Shown here: piece after piece, positions 18,337-27,766 of the stretch | Layout of the letters: each line of letters opens with the position of its first letter | How positions within the stretch are numbered: the stretch's first letter is position 1 | Source of the DNA: Clostridium sp. KNHs205 | GTDB lineage: Bacteria > Bacillota > Clostridia > Lachnospirales > Lachnospiraceae | Direction: 5' to 3' | Length of the DNA: 64,000 nt | NCBI RefSeq assembly: GCF_000702945.1 | Contig: NZ_JNLE01000003.1 | Coordinates: 2,341,501 to 2,405,500 of the forward strand | Made by a program: the position numbers and the translations under genes | The notes under the pieces: generated by a model | Told to the model about the DNA's origin: nothing | The model's input: only the letters and a program-made list of their open reading frames with translations | Database searches by the model: none

Positions 18337-19284
18337 ATGAAAATTCTTATAGTCGGTTATTTTACCGAGATCTCAAAATCAAATATTACAAGGCATTTTC
18401 CGAAAGACTGGGAAATAGTAATTGTTCAGCCTGGAAAAGAAATGCTGCATCATATTGAAGACTGCCAGGTAATCATACCTGAACATATCAAAGTAGATCA
18501 CAACCTACTTTCCATAGCAAAAAGTTTAAAATTGGTACAGACAGGTGCAGGATATGATAATGTAGATATCGACGCCTGCACGCAGTTCGGCATTTGGGTG
18601 GCTAATGCTTCAGGAGTGAATGCAAAGGCAGTGGCCGAGCATGTAATGGCATTGATATTGGCTTATTATAAAAACATACCGTTTCTTGATGCTTTCATGA
18701 AAAACAGAATAGATGAAAGTCAATTGGATTATACAGGAAGTGAATTAACAGGTAAAACGATTGGAATTGTAGGCTATGGCGCTATCGGTAAAAAAGTAGC
18801 TGATTTTTGCAGGGTTTTTGATATGAATGTGCTGGCATATGCTAGAAATGCTGTTGTACAATCTGATGATTTTGTGAAAATGACGGATTTCGATAATCTT
18901 GTAAGTACATCAGACATAGTAACTGTACATGCATCCCTGAATCCGCTAACCAAACAGCTGATCGACAAAGAAGTATTCAGGAAAATGAAGAATACTGCAC
19001 TTTTTATAAATACGGCCCGCGGTGGAATTGTCAATGAAAAAGACTTAATAGATGCTTTAAAAAATGGAGATATTTCAGGTGCATGCCTGGATGTGTTTGA
19101 AGCTGAACCGCTTTCAACCGACAGTGAGCTTCGGAATCTGAGTAATGTGATACTTACTCCCCATACGGCAGGTATGCCTGACGGTCTAAAATTCCATAAA
19201 AAAAGATATGATTTCTTTGTGAATAATATAAAACGTGTAGAGAATGGTGAAGAGCCTGAAAACAAGCTCAATCAGCTATTATAG
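18337..19284 (+). CDS. D-isomer-specific 2-hydroxyacid dehydrogenase
   Basis: Cytoplasmic NAD-dependent reductase interconverting a 2-keto acid and a D-2-hydroxy acid, or acting on a phosphorylated analogue. 315 residues, normal length. The NAD-binding Rossmann motif is GIVGYGAIGKKV. The signature NTARGGIVNEKDLI has the substrate-binding Arg, and LTPHTAG has the catalytic His. I start at ATG 18337, which has GGTGG 7 bp upstream; the upstream in-frame ATG at 18319 lacks a site. It stands alone between a pseudogene and a regulator remnant, so its pathway cannot be told from context. AAAGTAAG repeats three times just upstream (about 18271-18294). Confidence 0.9.
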   Translation: MKILIVGYFTEISKSNITRHFPKDWEIVIVQPGKEMLHHIEDCQVIIPEHIKVDHNLLSIAKSLKLVQTGAGYDNVDIDACTQFGIWVANASGVNAKAVAEHVMALILAYYKNIPFLDAFMKNRIDESQLDYTGSELTGKTIGIVGYGAIGKKVADFCRVFDMNVLAYARNAVVQSDDFVKMTDFDNLVSTSDIVTVHASLNPLTKQLIDKEVFRKMKNTALFINTARGGIVNEKDLIDALKNGDISGACLDVFEAEPLSTDSELRNLSNVILTPHTAGMPDGLKFHKKRYDFFVNNIKRVENGEEPENKLNQLL

Positions 19285-19288
19285 ATCT

Positions 19289-19462
19289 TTACTCATTTTC
19301 TTCATTATTTATTTTATAAAGATATTGCGTACCCCAATCACATAACGATTTGAGAACAGGTTCTAAAGTTTGTCCTATTTCTGTAAAAGAATACTCAACC
19401 TTTGGTGGTACCTCTGGATATACATTTCTTTTTATGATACGTTGTTCTTCAAGTTCTCGCAA
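19289..19462 (-). pseudogene. Truncated HxlR-family regulator (C-terminal 57 codons)
   Basis: The minus strand reads [26 protein letters not shown] and DWGTQYLY to a TAA at 19289. This is the end of an HxlR winged-helix regulator and parallels the intact one at 22247-22651 ([26 protein letters not shown]). The N-terminal half, including the recognition helix and any start codon, is missing upstream of 19462. It is a remnant left by deletion or recombination and abuts the D-hydroxyacid dehydrogenase gene tail to tail. Confidence 0.8.
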
Positions 19463-19526
19463 CTAAAGGAATAAACGTTTTATTTTATAATAAGCCTTCC
19501 AACGATTTATATTTGATATTTATATT

Positions 19527-20438
19527 TTACAGCATAGTGCAATATATAGTTCTATACTCAGAAGGAGAATAACCAAAGTTCTTTTTGAACATCCTTCCAA
19601 AGTGTGTTAAATCAGAAAAGCCAACCCTCTCAATAATCTCAGAGACAGGTAACAGAGTTTCTTTTAGCATTTTAGATGCTAAATACAGTCTTAGCCTGAT
19701 AAGATACTCCATAACCGGATAACCTGTAATCTCACGAAATTTTTCTGTTAACGAGGTTCTGTTGATATGAAATTTTTCGGTAAGCTCCTGTATGGTTATT
19801 TTATTCATATAATTTGTATATAAATACAAAATTATCTCTTTGGTTTCACCAGGGTCTTTATTAAGCTCTACACTTTCAAGGGTTTCATCAATAATTAGTA
19901 ATCTTGATAACAAAAAAAGCATTTCTATCAGATAGGTTCTGCTCCTGCAGGGCCAATCATTATCCTTTTGAATATCCAGGGCATCCTTTATATTGTCAAT
20001 AATGTTACTGATTCTGTGAGCATTGCCCGGACCAAGATGTAACAGACCTATAAATTCATTTGGTTTTCTTAAAAACGGATTTAACCAGTATAGATCTTGT
20101 GTTTCATTTACAGACAGCTGATTATTAGATGCCTTAAGTACAGGAAAATCGAAATGTTGATTAATAATTTGTGGATGAAAGAAGATTGCTGTGCACTGAA
20201 GAGATACTTCCGATTCCAATAAAAATGTATCTGTCTCATTCAGGCAGAGGGCAGACGGAGCTACGATGATTTGCTTACGATTATTAAGAGTAAGTATTCC
20301 AGTACCAGACACAACAAAAATCATTTTATAATGATCCCGCTTATTTGCACCATCTGAGAAGCAATTCTCATTTGTATGGCAGATAGGAAGCTGATAACCT
20401 GGATAATATTTTCTACCCTCTGTAAAGTATGTACTCAT
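19527..20438 (-). CDS. AraC-family transcriptional regulator
   Basis: 303 residues. An N-terminal cupin-like sensor region (about 10-120; HYKMIFVVSGTGILTLNN) is followed by a linker and the double helix-turn-helix at 200-300 (ITIQELTEKFHINRTSLTEKF and VSEIIERVGFSDLTHFGRMF, ending GYSPSEYR). The start has GGGGGTG about 6 bp upstream. It is the downstream neighbour of the DJ-1 gene on the same strand (about 70 bp), so it may regulate it. The ligand is unknown; sugar-sensing cupins are usual but not certain here. Confidence 0.92.
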   Translation of the reverse strand: MSTYFTEGRKYYPGYQLPICHTNENCFSDGANKRDHYKMIFVVSGTGILTLNNRKQIIVAPSALCLNETDTFLLESEVSLQCTAIFFHPQIINQHFDFPVLKASNNQLSVNETQDLYWLNPFLRKPNEFIGLLHLGPGNAHRISNIIDNIKDALDIQKDNDWPCRSRTYLIEMLFLLSRLLIIDETLESVELNKDPGETKEIILYLYTNYMNKITIQELTEKFHINRTSLTEKFREITGYPVMEYLIRLRLYLASKMLKETLLPVSEIIERVGFSDLTHFGRMFKKNFGYSPSEYRTIYCTML

Positions 20439-20507
20439 ATGACACCCCCCTGAGCAATGATATCTATAATTATATCACTGCTCAGGAAAAAAACATAGAA
20501 TTTCCTA

Positions 20508-21665
20508 TTATTTACCAAGTATTTTTAACTCTTCACACAGCTTTAATCCAAAAGCTACTGATGCATCTGGATTTCTTCCTGTAATAATATTACCGGATAC
20601 AACAACTTCTTTATCAACATATATAGCACCATTCTTGGTTAATTCCTTGATACCGTCACTCCAGGGGAACATGGTTGCTTTTTTATCCTTGAGAATACCG
20701 GCTCTTGCCAAAACTGGAGGTGCTGCACAGATTGCTGCTATGATCTTTTTTTCCTTATTTGCATCTTTTATTAGGTTCCTGAGATCTTTGTCATCCCACA
20801 GACTACTGATTACTCCTGTGCCACCAACGATAACAATCGCATCATAATCCTTTGCTTTTGCATTGGATATCATAATATCAGTGGTACAGGTTGAGCCATT
20901 TAACCCAAGCGCTTTTGATGTAGTGCTTGCTACAGTTATATTAGCTCCGTTTACCTCAAGCAACGTTTTAGGAAGGTAGAACTCTACATCCTCAAAATCC
21001 TTAGGAGCTACTACCATAAGCACGTTTTTAGGGAACTTTCTGATTTTCAAAGCATCACAGATAGCCAGTCCAAAGCTTTTGGATGCAGCTGGATTCTTAC
21101 CTGTCACTATATTTCCATCGGTAACAGTCTCCTCATTAACATATATGGCACCTCTTGTGGTGAGTTCCTTTATTCCGTCCTCCCAAGGAAACATGGTAAC
21201 TGTTTTACCCTTCAATATACCGGCCTTAGCGAGAGTTGGGGGAGCTGCACACATAGCTGCTACTATTTTGTTTTGAGAATTAAATTGCTGAAGCAGTGTT
21301 CTCAGTTCTTCGTTATCCCATAAACTACCTATAACGCCTGTTCCTCCTGGTAAAACGATGGCATCGTAGTCCTCAGCCTTTGCAGTACTGATTTTGATAT
21401 CTGGTGTTATTTTAAATCCATTAAGACCAATTGCTGTATCAGTTGTTGTGCTGGCTATTGTTACCTTTGCACCGTTAGCCTTTAAGATAGCCATAGGTTC
21501 AACAACTTCACAGTCTTCAAAATCCTTTGGTGCAATCACCATGAGTACCTTTTTTTGTGCGGATGTTTCCTTTGCACTGACGGTATTGATTGGACCAGAT
21601 ACAAAAGCTCCAAGCACCATAGATAAACTCATTGCTAAACAAATCATTTTTTTTAATACTTTCAT
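20508..21665 (-). CDS. Secreted protein with two tandem DJ-1/PfpI domains
   Basis: 385 residues. A signal peptide (about 1-31, MKVLKKMICLAMSLSM) precedes two copies of a DJ-1/PfpI fold, about residues 39-205 and 213-385. The repeats are clearly homologous: KKVLMVIAPKDFED and KNVLMVVAPKDFED begin them, and FPWEDGIKELT and FPWSDGIKELT recur. Each has a nucleophile-elbow Cys (Cys139 in AAMCAAPP, Cys313 in AAICAAPP). The start at 21665 is backed by AAGGAGGT 10 bp upstream. Most DJ-1 proteins are cytoplasmic single domains acting as glyoxalases, chaperones or proteases; a secreted duplicate is unusual and its role is unknown. Confidence 0.85.
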   Translation of the reverse strand: MKVLKKMICLAMSLSMVLGAFVSGPINTVSAKETSAQKKVLMVIAPKDFEDCEVVEPMAILKANGAKVTIASTTTDTAIGLNGFKITPDIKISTAKAEDYDAIVLPGGTGVIGSLWDNEELRTLLQQFNSQNKIVAAMCAAPPTLAKAGILKGKTVTMFPWEDGIKELTTRGAIYVNEETVTDGNIVTGKNPAASKSFGLAICDALKIRKFPKNVLMVVAPKDFEDVEFYLPKTLLEVNGANITVASTTSKALGLNGSTCTTDIMISNAKAKDYDAIVIVGGTGVISSLWDDKDLRNLIKDANKEKKIIAAICAAPPVLARAGILKDKKATMFPWSDGIKELTKNGAIYVDKEVVVSGNIITGRNPDASVAFGLKLCEELKILGK

Positions 21666-21706
21666 GATTTCAATTACCTCCTTTTGATATCCATAGTTTA
21701 GCAAAT

Positions 21707-22170
21707 ATGAATTTGATCTGTAATAGCGAATTGTCAGTGCTTTTCGGTGTATTAACAGGAAAAATAAACTTCATGAAGGATACATTAGAAGTTTCTATCA
21801 TTGAGTGCCTGGATGCAATCTTTAAAAAACTGGAAGCACAAACAGATAAGATGAATTTTAAATTTATTGGAGGAGAAAAAAGTGTCTTAATAGATAAAAT
21901 TGAATATATAGAGAGTCAAAAGCATAGGGTGGTTTCTATATACTTGAACCAGAAGTAACGGAATATAGCATTTATGCGAAATTAGATGATATTGAAGTGC
22001 TGTTAAAGGAAAATAAATTTCTGCGTATCCATAAAAGCTATCTTGTAAATATGAGGCATATTATAAAAGCAAATAACTATAAGGTGGCTTTGACTTCCGG
22101 ACAAGAACTATCAATCCCTAAATTAAGATATCGGGCTGTTAAGGAAGCTCTTTCAAAAATAGGGGACTGA
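21707..22170 (+). pseudogene. Frameshifted LytTR-type response regulator fragment
   Basis: ATG 21707 opens 83 codons that read like the end of a receiver domain (KDTLEVSIIECLDAIF) and the start of a LytTR domain (IDKIEYIESQKHRVV), then stop at 21958. In the next frame from about 21940 the domain continues (LEPEVTEYSIYAKLDDIE, FLRIHKSYLVNMRHI, ELSIPKLRYRAV) to TGA 22170. The start of the receiver with its phosphoacceptor Asp is missing, so the gene is truncated and frameshifted. A functional product is unlikely. Confidence 0.8.
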
Positions 22171-22202
22171 CAGTTTGCTAATCTGCCTATCCCCTATTTT
22201 TT
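22155..22202. terminator. Terminator overlapping the end of the LytTR fragment
   Basis: AAAAATAGGGG (22155-22165) pairs with CCCCTATTTTT (22191-22201), an 11-bp stem with T-runs on both strands, between convergent genes. Confidence 0.85.
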
Positions 22203-22246
22203 ATATTACTACAACCATATTGAATATCGTACCTAATCAATTCTAG

Positions 22247-22651
22247 CTATTTTATAGCACATTTTGCTTTGTTTATTTTGGGGCCTGTATGATCAATATT
22301 ATATTGTTCTTCTCCCCATGCATACAGCTCATTTAGCGTAGGTAGTAAGGCTTTCCCTCTTTCTGTTAATGAGTATTCTACTTTAGGCGGAACTGAATTA
22401 TGCTGAAATCTATGAACCAGACGATGTTCTTCAAGCTCTCGCAATGATTTTGTCAACATTATATTGGTTATTCCAGTTACACTTCTTTTCAATTCGTTAT
22501 ATCTTGTTGTCTCTTTGCCGAAAAGATACCACATTATCGGAAGTTTCCATTTCTGCCCTATGATATCAAGGGCATAGATAATCGGACATTTAATTTCATA
22601 TATATTTTCAGCAGGTAATCCTGGAGCATATTGAATCTGTTTATCTGACAT
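22247..22651 (-). CDS. HxlR-family winged-helix regulator
   Basis: 134 residues, typical for HxlR-type redox or electrophile sensors. The KCPI segment keeps the conserved Cys near the N-terminus, and GQKWKLPIMWYL plus RYNELKRSVTGITNIMLTKS forms the winged helix. Ribosome site AGGGAG 7 bp before the ATG. It is divergent from a flavodoxin-fold reductase, the usual pairing for this family, in which the regulator controls the reductase in response to quinones, aldehydes or similar stress; the inducer here is inference. Confidence 0.93.
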   Translation of the reverse strand: MSDKQIQYAPGLPAENIYEIKCPIIYALDIIGQKWKLPIMWYLFGKETTRYNELKRSVTGITNIMLTKSLRELEEHRLVHRFQHNSVPPKVEYSLTERGKALLPTLNELYAWGEEQYNIDHTGPKINKAKCAIK

Positions 22652-22771
22652 AGCAAATCTCCCTAATAGTTTAAATTATATACTAAGGCAGAAAAAGTTG
22701 CGTACTACTATTTATTTTTCCATCTAGTATAATCATTATAGCAGTTTAATAAAAAAAAGGAAGGTACTATA

Positions 22772-23428
22772 ATGAAAATTATTGCGATTAATGGTAGTCC
22801 ACGAAAAAATTCTAATACGGCGGTACTTTTAGAGCATGCATTAGAAGGAGCATCATTACAAGGAGCGGAAACTGAACTTATCAATCTTTATGATTTAGAT
22901 TATAAAGGCTGTATGAGTTGCTTTGCCTGTAAATTAAAGGGCGGTAAGAGCTATGGTAAATGTGCATACAAAGATGAACTATCTCCTGTTTTAGAAAAAG
23001 TTTTAGCAGCTGACGCCCTTTTGCTCGGTTCGCCTATATACTTTCATGCAGTAACTGGCGAAATGCGTTCCTTTTTGGAACGATTGATGTTTCCAATTTT
23101 AACTTATACAGAAGATTATAAAGGATTATTAAAGAAAAAAATTCCAGTTGGTTTTATCTATAATATGAATGTCACAAAAGAATACATGATAGAAGCAAAC
23201 TATCTTCAAGTTTTAAGATTTGCAGAGAATAGTTTAGAAAGTCTTTTTGGTTCCTGTGAATCTTTGGCCGTAAATGATACGTTACAGTTTAAAGACTATT
23301 CTAAATATGTTGTTACTGTCTTTGATGAAAATAAAAAGAAAAAGGTAAAAGAAGAGCAATTTCCGATTGATTGTGAAAGTGCTTTTCAGCTCGGTTCACG
23401 ATTAATTCAAAGGGTAATTTTCCATTAA
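22772..23428 (+). CDS. NADPH-dependent FMN reductase / flavodoxin-fold oxidoreductase
   Basis: 218 residues, cytoplasmic. The flavodoxin-like phosphate-binding loop INGSPRKNSNT binds FMN, and GSPIYFHAVTGEMRSFLER is the second conserved block. The Cys-rich GCMSCFACK is typical of the iron-sulfur flavoprotein/NAD(P)H reductase group, where it may bind a cluster or act in dimer contacts. Probable role: reducing quinones, nitro compounds or electrophiles under the control of the divergent HxlR regulator. Ribosome site AAGGAAGG. Downstream (23410-23505) another frame stays open for about 30 codons (TDSEGNDIEITCPI), perhaps an older remnant. Confidence 0.88.
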   Translation: MKIIAINGSPRKNSNTAVLLEHALEGASLQGAETELINLYDLDYKGCMSCFACKLKGGKSYGKCAYKDELSPVLEKVLAADALLLGSPIYFHAVTGEMRSFLERLMFPILTYTEDYKGLLKKKIPVGFIYNMNVTKEYMIEANYLQVLRFAENSLESLFGSCESLAVNDTLQFKDYSKYVVTVFDENKKKKVKEEQFPIDCESAFQLGSRLIQRVIFH

Positions 23429-23614
23429 CAACTATAGGTAAAAATAGAGTCTTAGAATTTACTGATAGCGAGGGAAACGATATCGAAATTACTTGTCCGA
23501 TATAACAATACTAATGAATAGAATTCTTTAAAAGTGAAATATGGGAACTTTAAACGAGTTCCCATAAAATATACCATATTATCAACACTGTTCTTTAACA
23601 AAGCCAAAATTTAT

Positions 23615-23686
23615 AAAGCTGATGGATGGAGACGAGTAATAAATTACTCGGAGTAATTTATTACTCATCTCCATCTGTCAGCTTTT
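23615..23686. terminator. Very long hairpin, probable bidirectional terminator
   Basis: 23615-23648 pairs with 23651-23685 over about 34 bp, with two G-T pairs and one mismatch, around a 3-nt loop and ends in GCTTTT. It is far longer than needed for termination, so a small palindromic repeat element is an alternative. Confidence 0.55.
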
Positions 23687-23695
23687 ATTATAAGC

Positions 23696-23896
23696 TCAGA
23701 AAGATTGCATTTTAGAATCGGGGCAACATATTGACTTAGAATTGATAAAAGAGGAAATAAGTTTCTGCCTCCTTATCCGGAAAGAATTCAAGTCACTTTT
23801 TCTGACATATATCGGTATGGACGAATTATTATAGCATACGATTTCAGACGAATCTTTTAATACTTTTAAATTCATTGCATAACCTACTGGATACAT
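23696..23896 (-). pseudogene. Possible remnant of a LytTR-type regulator
   Basis: A 66-codon frame without a ribosome site. AMNLKVLKDSSEIVCYNNSS followed by IPIYVRK resembles the last strands of a LytTR DNA-binding domain (NMKxIK...IPIS), but no upstream half is visible. The match is by eye and weak; chance is a fair alternative. Confidence 0.28.
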
Positions 23897-24010
23897 AAAT
23901 GCGCATGATTATTATTGAATCAGGTAAGATAATGGCTGAATTCGTATTGTTTATGTATTATAATTATAACATATTATCAAAAAAATTATGTAAGAAAAGA
24001 GGAGTGTTAG

Positions 24011-24844
24011 ATGGGAAAGATAATCTTCATAGATGTAGATGGAACACTGGTAGATTATGAGGCAAACCTACCAGATTTAGCAGTTGAAGCAATTAGAAGA
24101 GCCAGAAAAAATGGTCATAAAGTTTATATCAGTACAGGAAGAAGCAAGGCTGAGGTCTATAAAAATATATGGGATATCGGTCTGGACGGAATGATAGGAG
24201 GTAATGGCAGTTTCGTAGAGGACAAAGGTAAGGTGATTATGCATCAGACAATAACCGAAGAGCAATGCAGACGAATCGTCGACTGGCTGCATGAAAAGAA
24301 GATTGAATTTTATTTAGAAAGCAACAATGGATTATTTGCCAGTGAAAAATTTGAACTGGCAGCAGATAAGACAATGAAAGAATATGCCAGACGAAAAGGA
24401 AATGATCAATCAGAAGTGGTAACGGTTCGCACAATTTACCCGGGAATGATCTTTGATGGAGAACTCTATAGGAAAGATCTGAATAAAGTCAGTTATATCC
24501 TTAATACTTATAAGGATTATTTGGATACGAAAGAGCAATTTCCAGATATGGAGAATGGAACCTGGGGTGGAAAAGGGGAAGAAGCGCTTTTTGGTGATCT
24601 GGGAGTCAAGGATATTACAAAAGCAAATGCCATAGAATATCTTTTGAAATATTTAGGCGCGGACAGGAAAGATACTATAGCATTTGGTGATGCAAAAGTT
24701 GACGTCCCGATGTTAGAGTACTGCGAAATTGGTGTTGCTATGGGAAGTGGTGGGGAAGAGATAAAAAAGATGGCAGATATGGTTACGGATGACGTGGATA
24801 AAGATGGGTTGTATAAAGCTTTTGTACGGTTGAATTTAATTTAG
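24011..24844 (+). CDS. HAD-superfamily hydrolase, Cof type
   Basis: 277 residues, cytoplasmic Mg-dependent phosphatase of the Cof/YidA (IIB cap) group, usually acting on sugar phosphates or nucleotides. Motif I is FIDVDGTLVDY, with nucleophile Asp8 and acid/base Asp10. Motif II is STGRS, motif III is the Lys in DITKANAIEYLLKYLG, and motif IV is FGDAKVDVPMLEY. Length is normal. Ribosome site AGAGGAG 7 bp before ATG. An AT-rich region with TATAAT (23959-23964) lies upstream. The exact substrate cannot be told from sequence. Confidence 0.93.
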   Translation: MGKIIFIDVDGTLVDYEANLPDLAVEAIRRARKNGHKVYISTGRSKAEVYKNIWDIGLDGMIGGNGSFVEDKGKVIMHQTITEEQCRRIVDWLHEKKIEFYLESNNGLFASEKFELAADKTMKEYARRKGNDQSEVVTVRTIYPGMIFDGELYRKDLNKVSYILNTYKDYLDTKEQFPDMENGTWGGKGEEALFGDLGVKDITKANAIEYLLKYLGADRKDTIAFGDAKVDVPMLEYCEIGVAMGSGGEEIKKMADMVTDDVDKDGLYKAFVRLNLI

Positions 24845-24882
24845 GAAGAAGGTCTAAAGTGATGAAAGAAGGGGGTGTTCTT

Positions 24883-25170
24883 ATGAATTTTATTTTTGTA
24901 TTGATTTTATTATCCTTAGCAGCAATTGCAATTACATTTATTTTAAATCTATTGTTCAAAAAAATAAGATATATAAAATATATACCCGCAATTGTATTGT
25001 TTCCTTTTATGTTATACAATTTCATTACCATGTATAGTGCAACAAACGAGGGCTTTGAATCATTAGGCAAATTTGTAATGGGAATCTTATTGCTGACTGC
25101 ATTCGCAAGTTCTCTTATTACTTCGATTGTTATTGATATAATTAATAGAAATATCAGTCGAAAGAAATAA
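24883..25170 (+). CDS. Small three-helix membrane protein
   Basis: 95 residues from ATG 24883, chosen because AAGGGGG lies 7 bp upstream; an upstream ATG (24859) has no site. Three hydrophobic segments are visible (about 3-22, 32-52, 66-88), with basic residues between the first two and at the C-terminus (NRNISRKK). The length and layout recall YesK-like small membrane proteins, but I cannot assign a family. It follows the HAD gene by 38 bp and may be cotranscribed. Function unknown. Confidence 0.7.
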   Translation: MNFIFVLILLSLAAIAITFILNLLFKKIRYIKYIPAIVLFPFMLYNFITMYSATNEGFESLGKFVMGILLLTAFASSLITSIVIDIINRNISRKK

Positions 25171-25222
25171 TTGGTGATTTCACGATAGTGTAACGATAAT
25201 AAAAATACAATGGAAGTGAAAT

Positions 25223-25801
25223 ATGACGATATTCGAAAAAATCAAACAAGAAATCATGACGGACCCAATGAACGAAGCCTATACAAAAATGGGAATCCCG
25301 CCATTATTTAAAGCTTCCGTAGATGCACGCATTGCCATAGTTGGACAAGCTCCGGGACGTAAAGCAGAAGCAACTCAATTGTTTTGGAATGATTTAAGTG
25401 GTGACCGATTAAGAGAGTGGATGGGGATATCCCGCGAGATATTTTATAATACGGATCGTATCGCTCATTTGCCGATGGATTTCTATTATCCGGGAAAAGC
25501 GAAATCCGGTGATGCCCCGCCTAGAAAGGGCTTTGCAGAAAAATGGCATCCACGTTTACTGAATGAGATGCCAAATATTGAAATCATAATTTTAATTGGC
25601 AGCTATGCGCAGAAATATTATCTGGATAAAAGACGCGAGAAAAGTTTAACTGAAACAGTGAGAAATTATCAGAAATATCTGCCGGAATATTTTCCATTGG
25701 TCCATCCATCACCTTTAAATCTTGGCTGGCTGAAGCAAAATCCATGGTTTGAACATGATGTTTTACCTGTTCTAAAAGAAATTGTGGATATGAACTTATA
25801 G
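25223..25801 (+). CDS. Uracil-DNA glycosylase superfamily protein
   Basis: 192 residues with the UDG alpha/beta fold pattern. Motif 1 reads IAIVGQAPGRKAE, the water/uracil pocket loop of family 4-like enzymes, and the DNA-intercalation loop reads VHPSPLN. The protein resembles the UDG-like group annotated in many Firmicutes, in which no [4Fe-4S] cysteines are present; none are seen here. It would excise uracil or a related damaged base, but catalytic competence is inferred only. Ribosome site GGAAG (AATGGAAGTG). Monocistronic, ending before a terminator. Confidence 0.8.
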   Translation: MTIFEKIKQEIMTDPMNEAYTKMGIPPLFKASVDARIAIVGQAPGRKAEATQLFWNDLSGDRLREWMGISREIFYNTDRIAHLPMDFYYPGKAKSGDAPPRKGFAEKWHPRLLNEMPNIEIIILIGSYAQKYYLDKRREKSLTETVRNYQKYLPEYFPLVHPSPLNLGWLKQNPWFEHDVLPVLKEIVDMNL

Positions 25802-25993
25802 GGAATGATAATTATTTTTACCAAGTAAGCTATACAAAATCCTCTGCATTCCAGATACGTCAGAAACAGACACTGATTCTTCAAACCCCCAAAAAGTCGT
25901 ATTCAATCTTGTAAAGCGGCAGAAAAATTATATTAGAAAAAGTAACAGAAGCAAATGGCATAGATTTAGAGGCTAGACCTATGATAGCAGATT

Positions 25994-26047
25994 AAGCAAG
26001 GCACTTTACGTCAAAGTTTATATTGTAGAGTGTCTTGCTTATTTTTA
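25994..26047 (+). terminator. Terminator after the UDG-like gene
   Basis: AAGCAAGGCACT (25994-26005) pairs with AGTGTCTTGCTT (26029-26040), one G-T pair, followed by ATTTTTA. Just before it, 25925-25993 keeps a short open frame (EANGIDLEARPMIAD) that may be a gene remnant; the rest of 25802-25990 shows nothing. Confidence 0.85.
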
Positions 26048-26179
26048 CATAGTTTCATCCACAGCTACCATTTACCGGACATCAAATCATATTCCAATTG
26101 ATTTGCGTTTGGGACAAGAATTGTATAGATATTTAGCTGGATATTTTCTTTATGGACGAAACATCCTCTGTTATACAGC

Positions 26180-27649
26180 TTATTCTATGCTAATAGAAAC
26201 GACTGAACATGGTGGTAACTTTACTATGATAACATTTCCAGAGAAACTCACTGTATAATCTGTTATCTTCACTCTATCTGGATTATCAAAGTCATTGTGT
26301 GCATGGATTTCATTTGTCAATATTCTCGCACTGGCATTATCCCCAGAAAAATGGCTGATAACACAAGATACCTCCGCTTCTTCATAAGGGGAGCAGTTAG
26401 CGAGCGTGATGGTCATCACTCCATTTTTTATGGAGGCAGAGCTGGAAATCAAAGGTGCGTTTTTCCTGTCACTCATGGTTTCATTGTCTGTATAACAGTA
26501 TACCGCCTCACCACCTTGATGCTCCTTGTAGAGGTCAAAAACGTGATAGGTTGGTGTTTTTATCATCTTTTCACCATCTGTAAGGATTAGTGATTGCAGT
26601 ACATTTACCACCTGTGCGAGATTTGCCATAACAACTCGCTTACTGTGTCGGTTAAATATATTCAATGAAATTGCTGCAACCATGGCATCACGCATTGTGT
26701 TCTGCTGATAAAGGAAGCCCGGATTGGTACCTGGTTCCACCTCATGCCAGCATCCCCACTCATCTACAACCAGGCCGATATGATTATCGGGATCATATCG
26801 GTTCATGATCTCTGTATGTCTGGTTAAGAGGATATACAGAAATGCAGCACTGGAGATGGTCTCGTAATAAGCCTCATCATCAAATTTAGTTGCGGATTCC
26901 ATTGCTGGCCAGAATGGCATTGTATAATAATGGAGAGCTATGCCGCTGGTCATATTTGAATCCAGATTTTTCATCATCGCCTCCATCCAGTTATAATCTG
27001 CCGAACTCGGACCACATGCAATTTTAAATAATTCGTTTCCTGAATAGTTTTTACAAAAGCTCTGATACCTACGGTATACATCGGCATAATACTCAGGACG
27101 CATATTGCCGCCACAACCCCAGTTCTCATTTCCGATGCCAAGATACTTGAGCTTCCATGGTTTTTCCCTATTATTAGCTTTTCGCAATTCAGCCAAGGGT
27201 GAGAGGCCATCGAAGGTCATATATTCTATCCATTCAGCAAGTTCCTGTACAGTACCACTTCCCACGTTTCCAGCGATATAGGGCTCACAGCCTACCTGCT
27301 CACATAACTCCATGAATTCATGTGTTCCAAAAGAATTATCTTCTGTTACACCACCCCAGTTTGTATTTACCATCTTTTTACGTGATTTTTTTTCGCCGAT
27401 TCCATCCCTCCAATGATATTCTTCTGCAAAGCATCCTCCCGGCCAGCGGAGAACTGGTAATTTTATGTTTCGGAATGCGTCTACAACATCAGTTCGGATC
27501 CCATTTACATTTGGAATAGCAGAAGCTTCCCCTACATAGATTCCATTATAAATGCAGCGCCCAAGATGTTCCGAGAAGTGTCCGTAAATTTCCGGGTGGA
27601 TAAATGCTATTTTGTCTTTGGCGTTAATTAACATAGAAATATTTTTCAT
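26180..27649 (-). CDS. GH51 alpha-L-arabinofuranosidase
   Basis: 489 residues, cytoplasmic. Cleaves alpha-L-arabinofuranosyl side groups from arabinan or arabinoxylan oligosaccharides. The TIM barrel holds acid/base Glu175 ([11 protein letters not shown]) and nucleophile Glu297 ([10 protein letters not shown]), close to the positions in characterised intracellular GH51 enzymes. A C-terminal beta domain ends the protein. The start at 27649 is chosen because AAAGGAG lies 8 bp upstream; the longer frame has no site. It is divergent from an AraC regulator at 27767, which probably controls it. Confidence 0.96.
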   Translation of the reverse strand: MKNISMLINAKDKIAFIHPEIYGHFSEHLGRCIYNGIYVGEASAIPNVNGIRTDVVDAFRNIKLPVLRWPGGCFAEEYHWRDGIGEKKSRKKMVNTNWGGVTEDNSFGTHEFMELCEQVGCEPYIAGNVGSGTVQELAEWIEYMTFDGLSPLAELRKANNREKPWKLKYLGIGNENWGCGGNMRPEYYADVYRRYQSFCKNYSGNELFKIACGPSSADYNWMEAMMKNLDSNMTSGIALHYYTMPFWPAMESATKFDDEAYYETISSAAFLYILLTRHTEIMNRYDPDNHIGLVVDEWGCWHEVEPGTNPGFLYQQNTMRDAMVAAISLNIFNRHSKRVVMANLAQVVNVLQSLILTDGEKMIKTPTYHVFDLYKEHQGGEAVYCYTDNETMSDRKNAPLISSSASIKNGVMTITLANCSPYEEAEVSCVISHFSGDNASARILTNEIHAHNDFDNPDRVKITDYTVSFSGNVIIVKLPPCSVVSISIE

Positions 27650-27766
27650 GCTGCCAACTCCTTTCAAAATGATAGTTATATTTTTGCATATTGACATACC
27701 GGTTTCAATAACATATCATATGTTTGAACTGACAAATCCTACGATTTGAAATGGAGCAGAAATACT

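Noticed and set aside
18774-19271. 165-codon minus-strand ORF opposite the dehydrogenase
   Set aside because: Antisense to a gene with complete NAD-binding and catalytic motifs.
22698-22733. TTGCGT and TATAAT as promoter of the flavin reductase
   Set aside because: The spacing is 24 bp, too long for a sigma-A promoter; the TATAAT may still be used with another upstream element.
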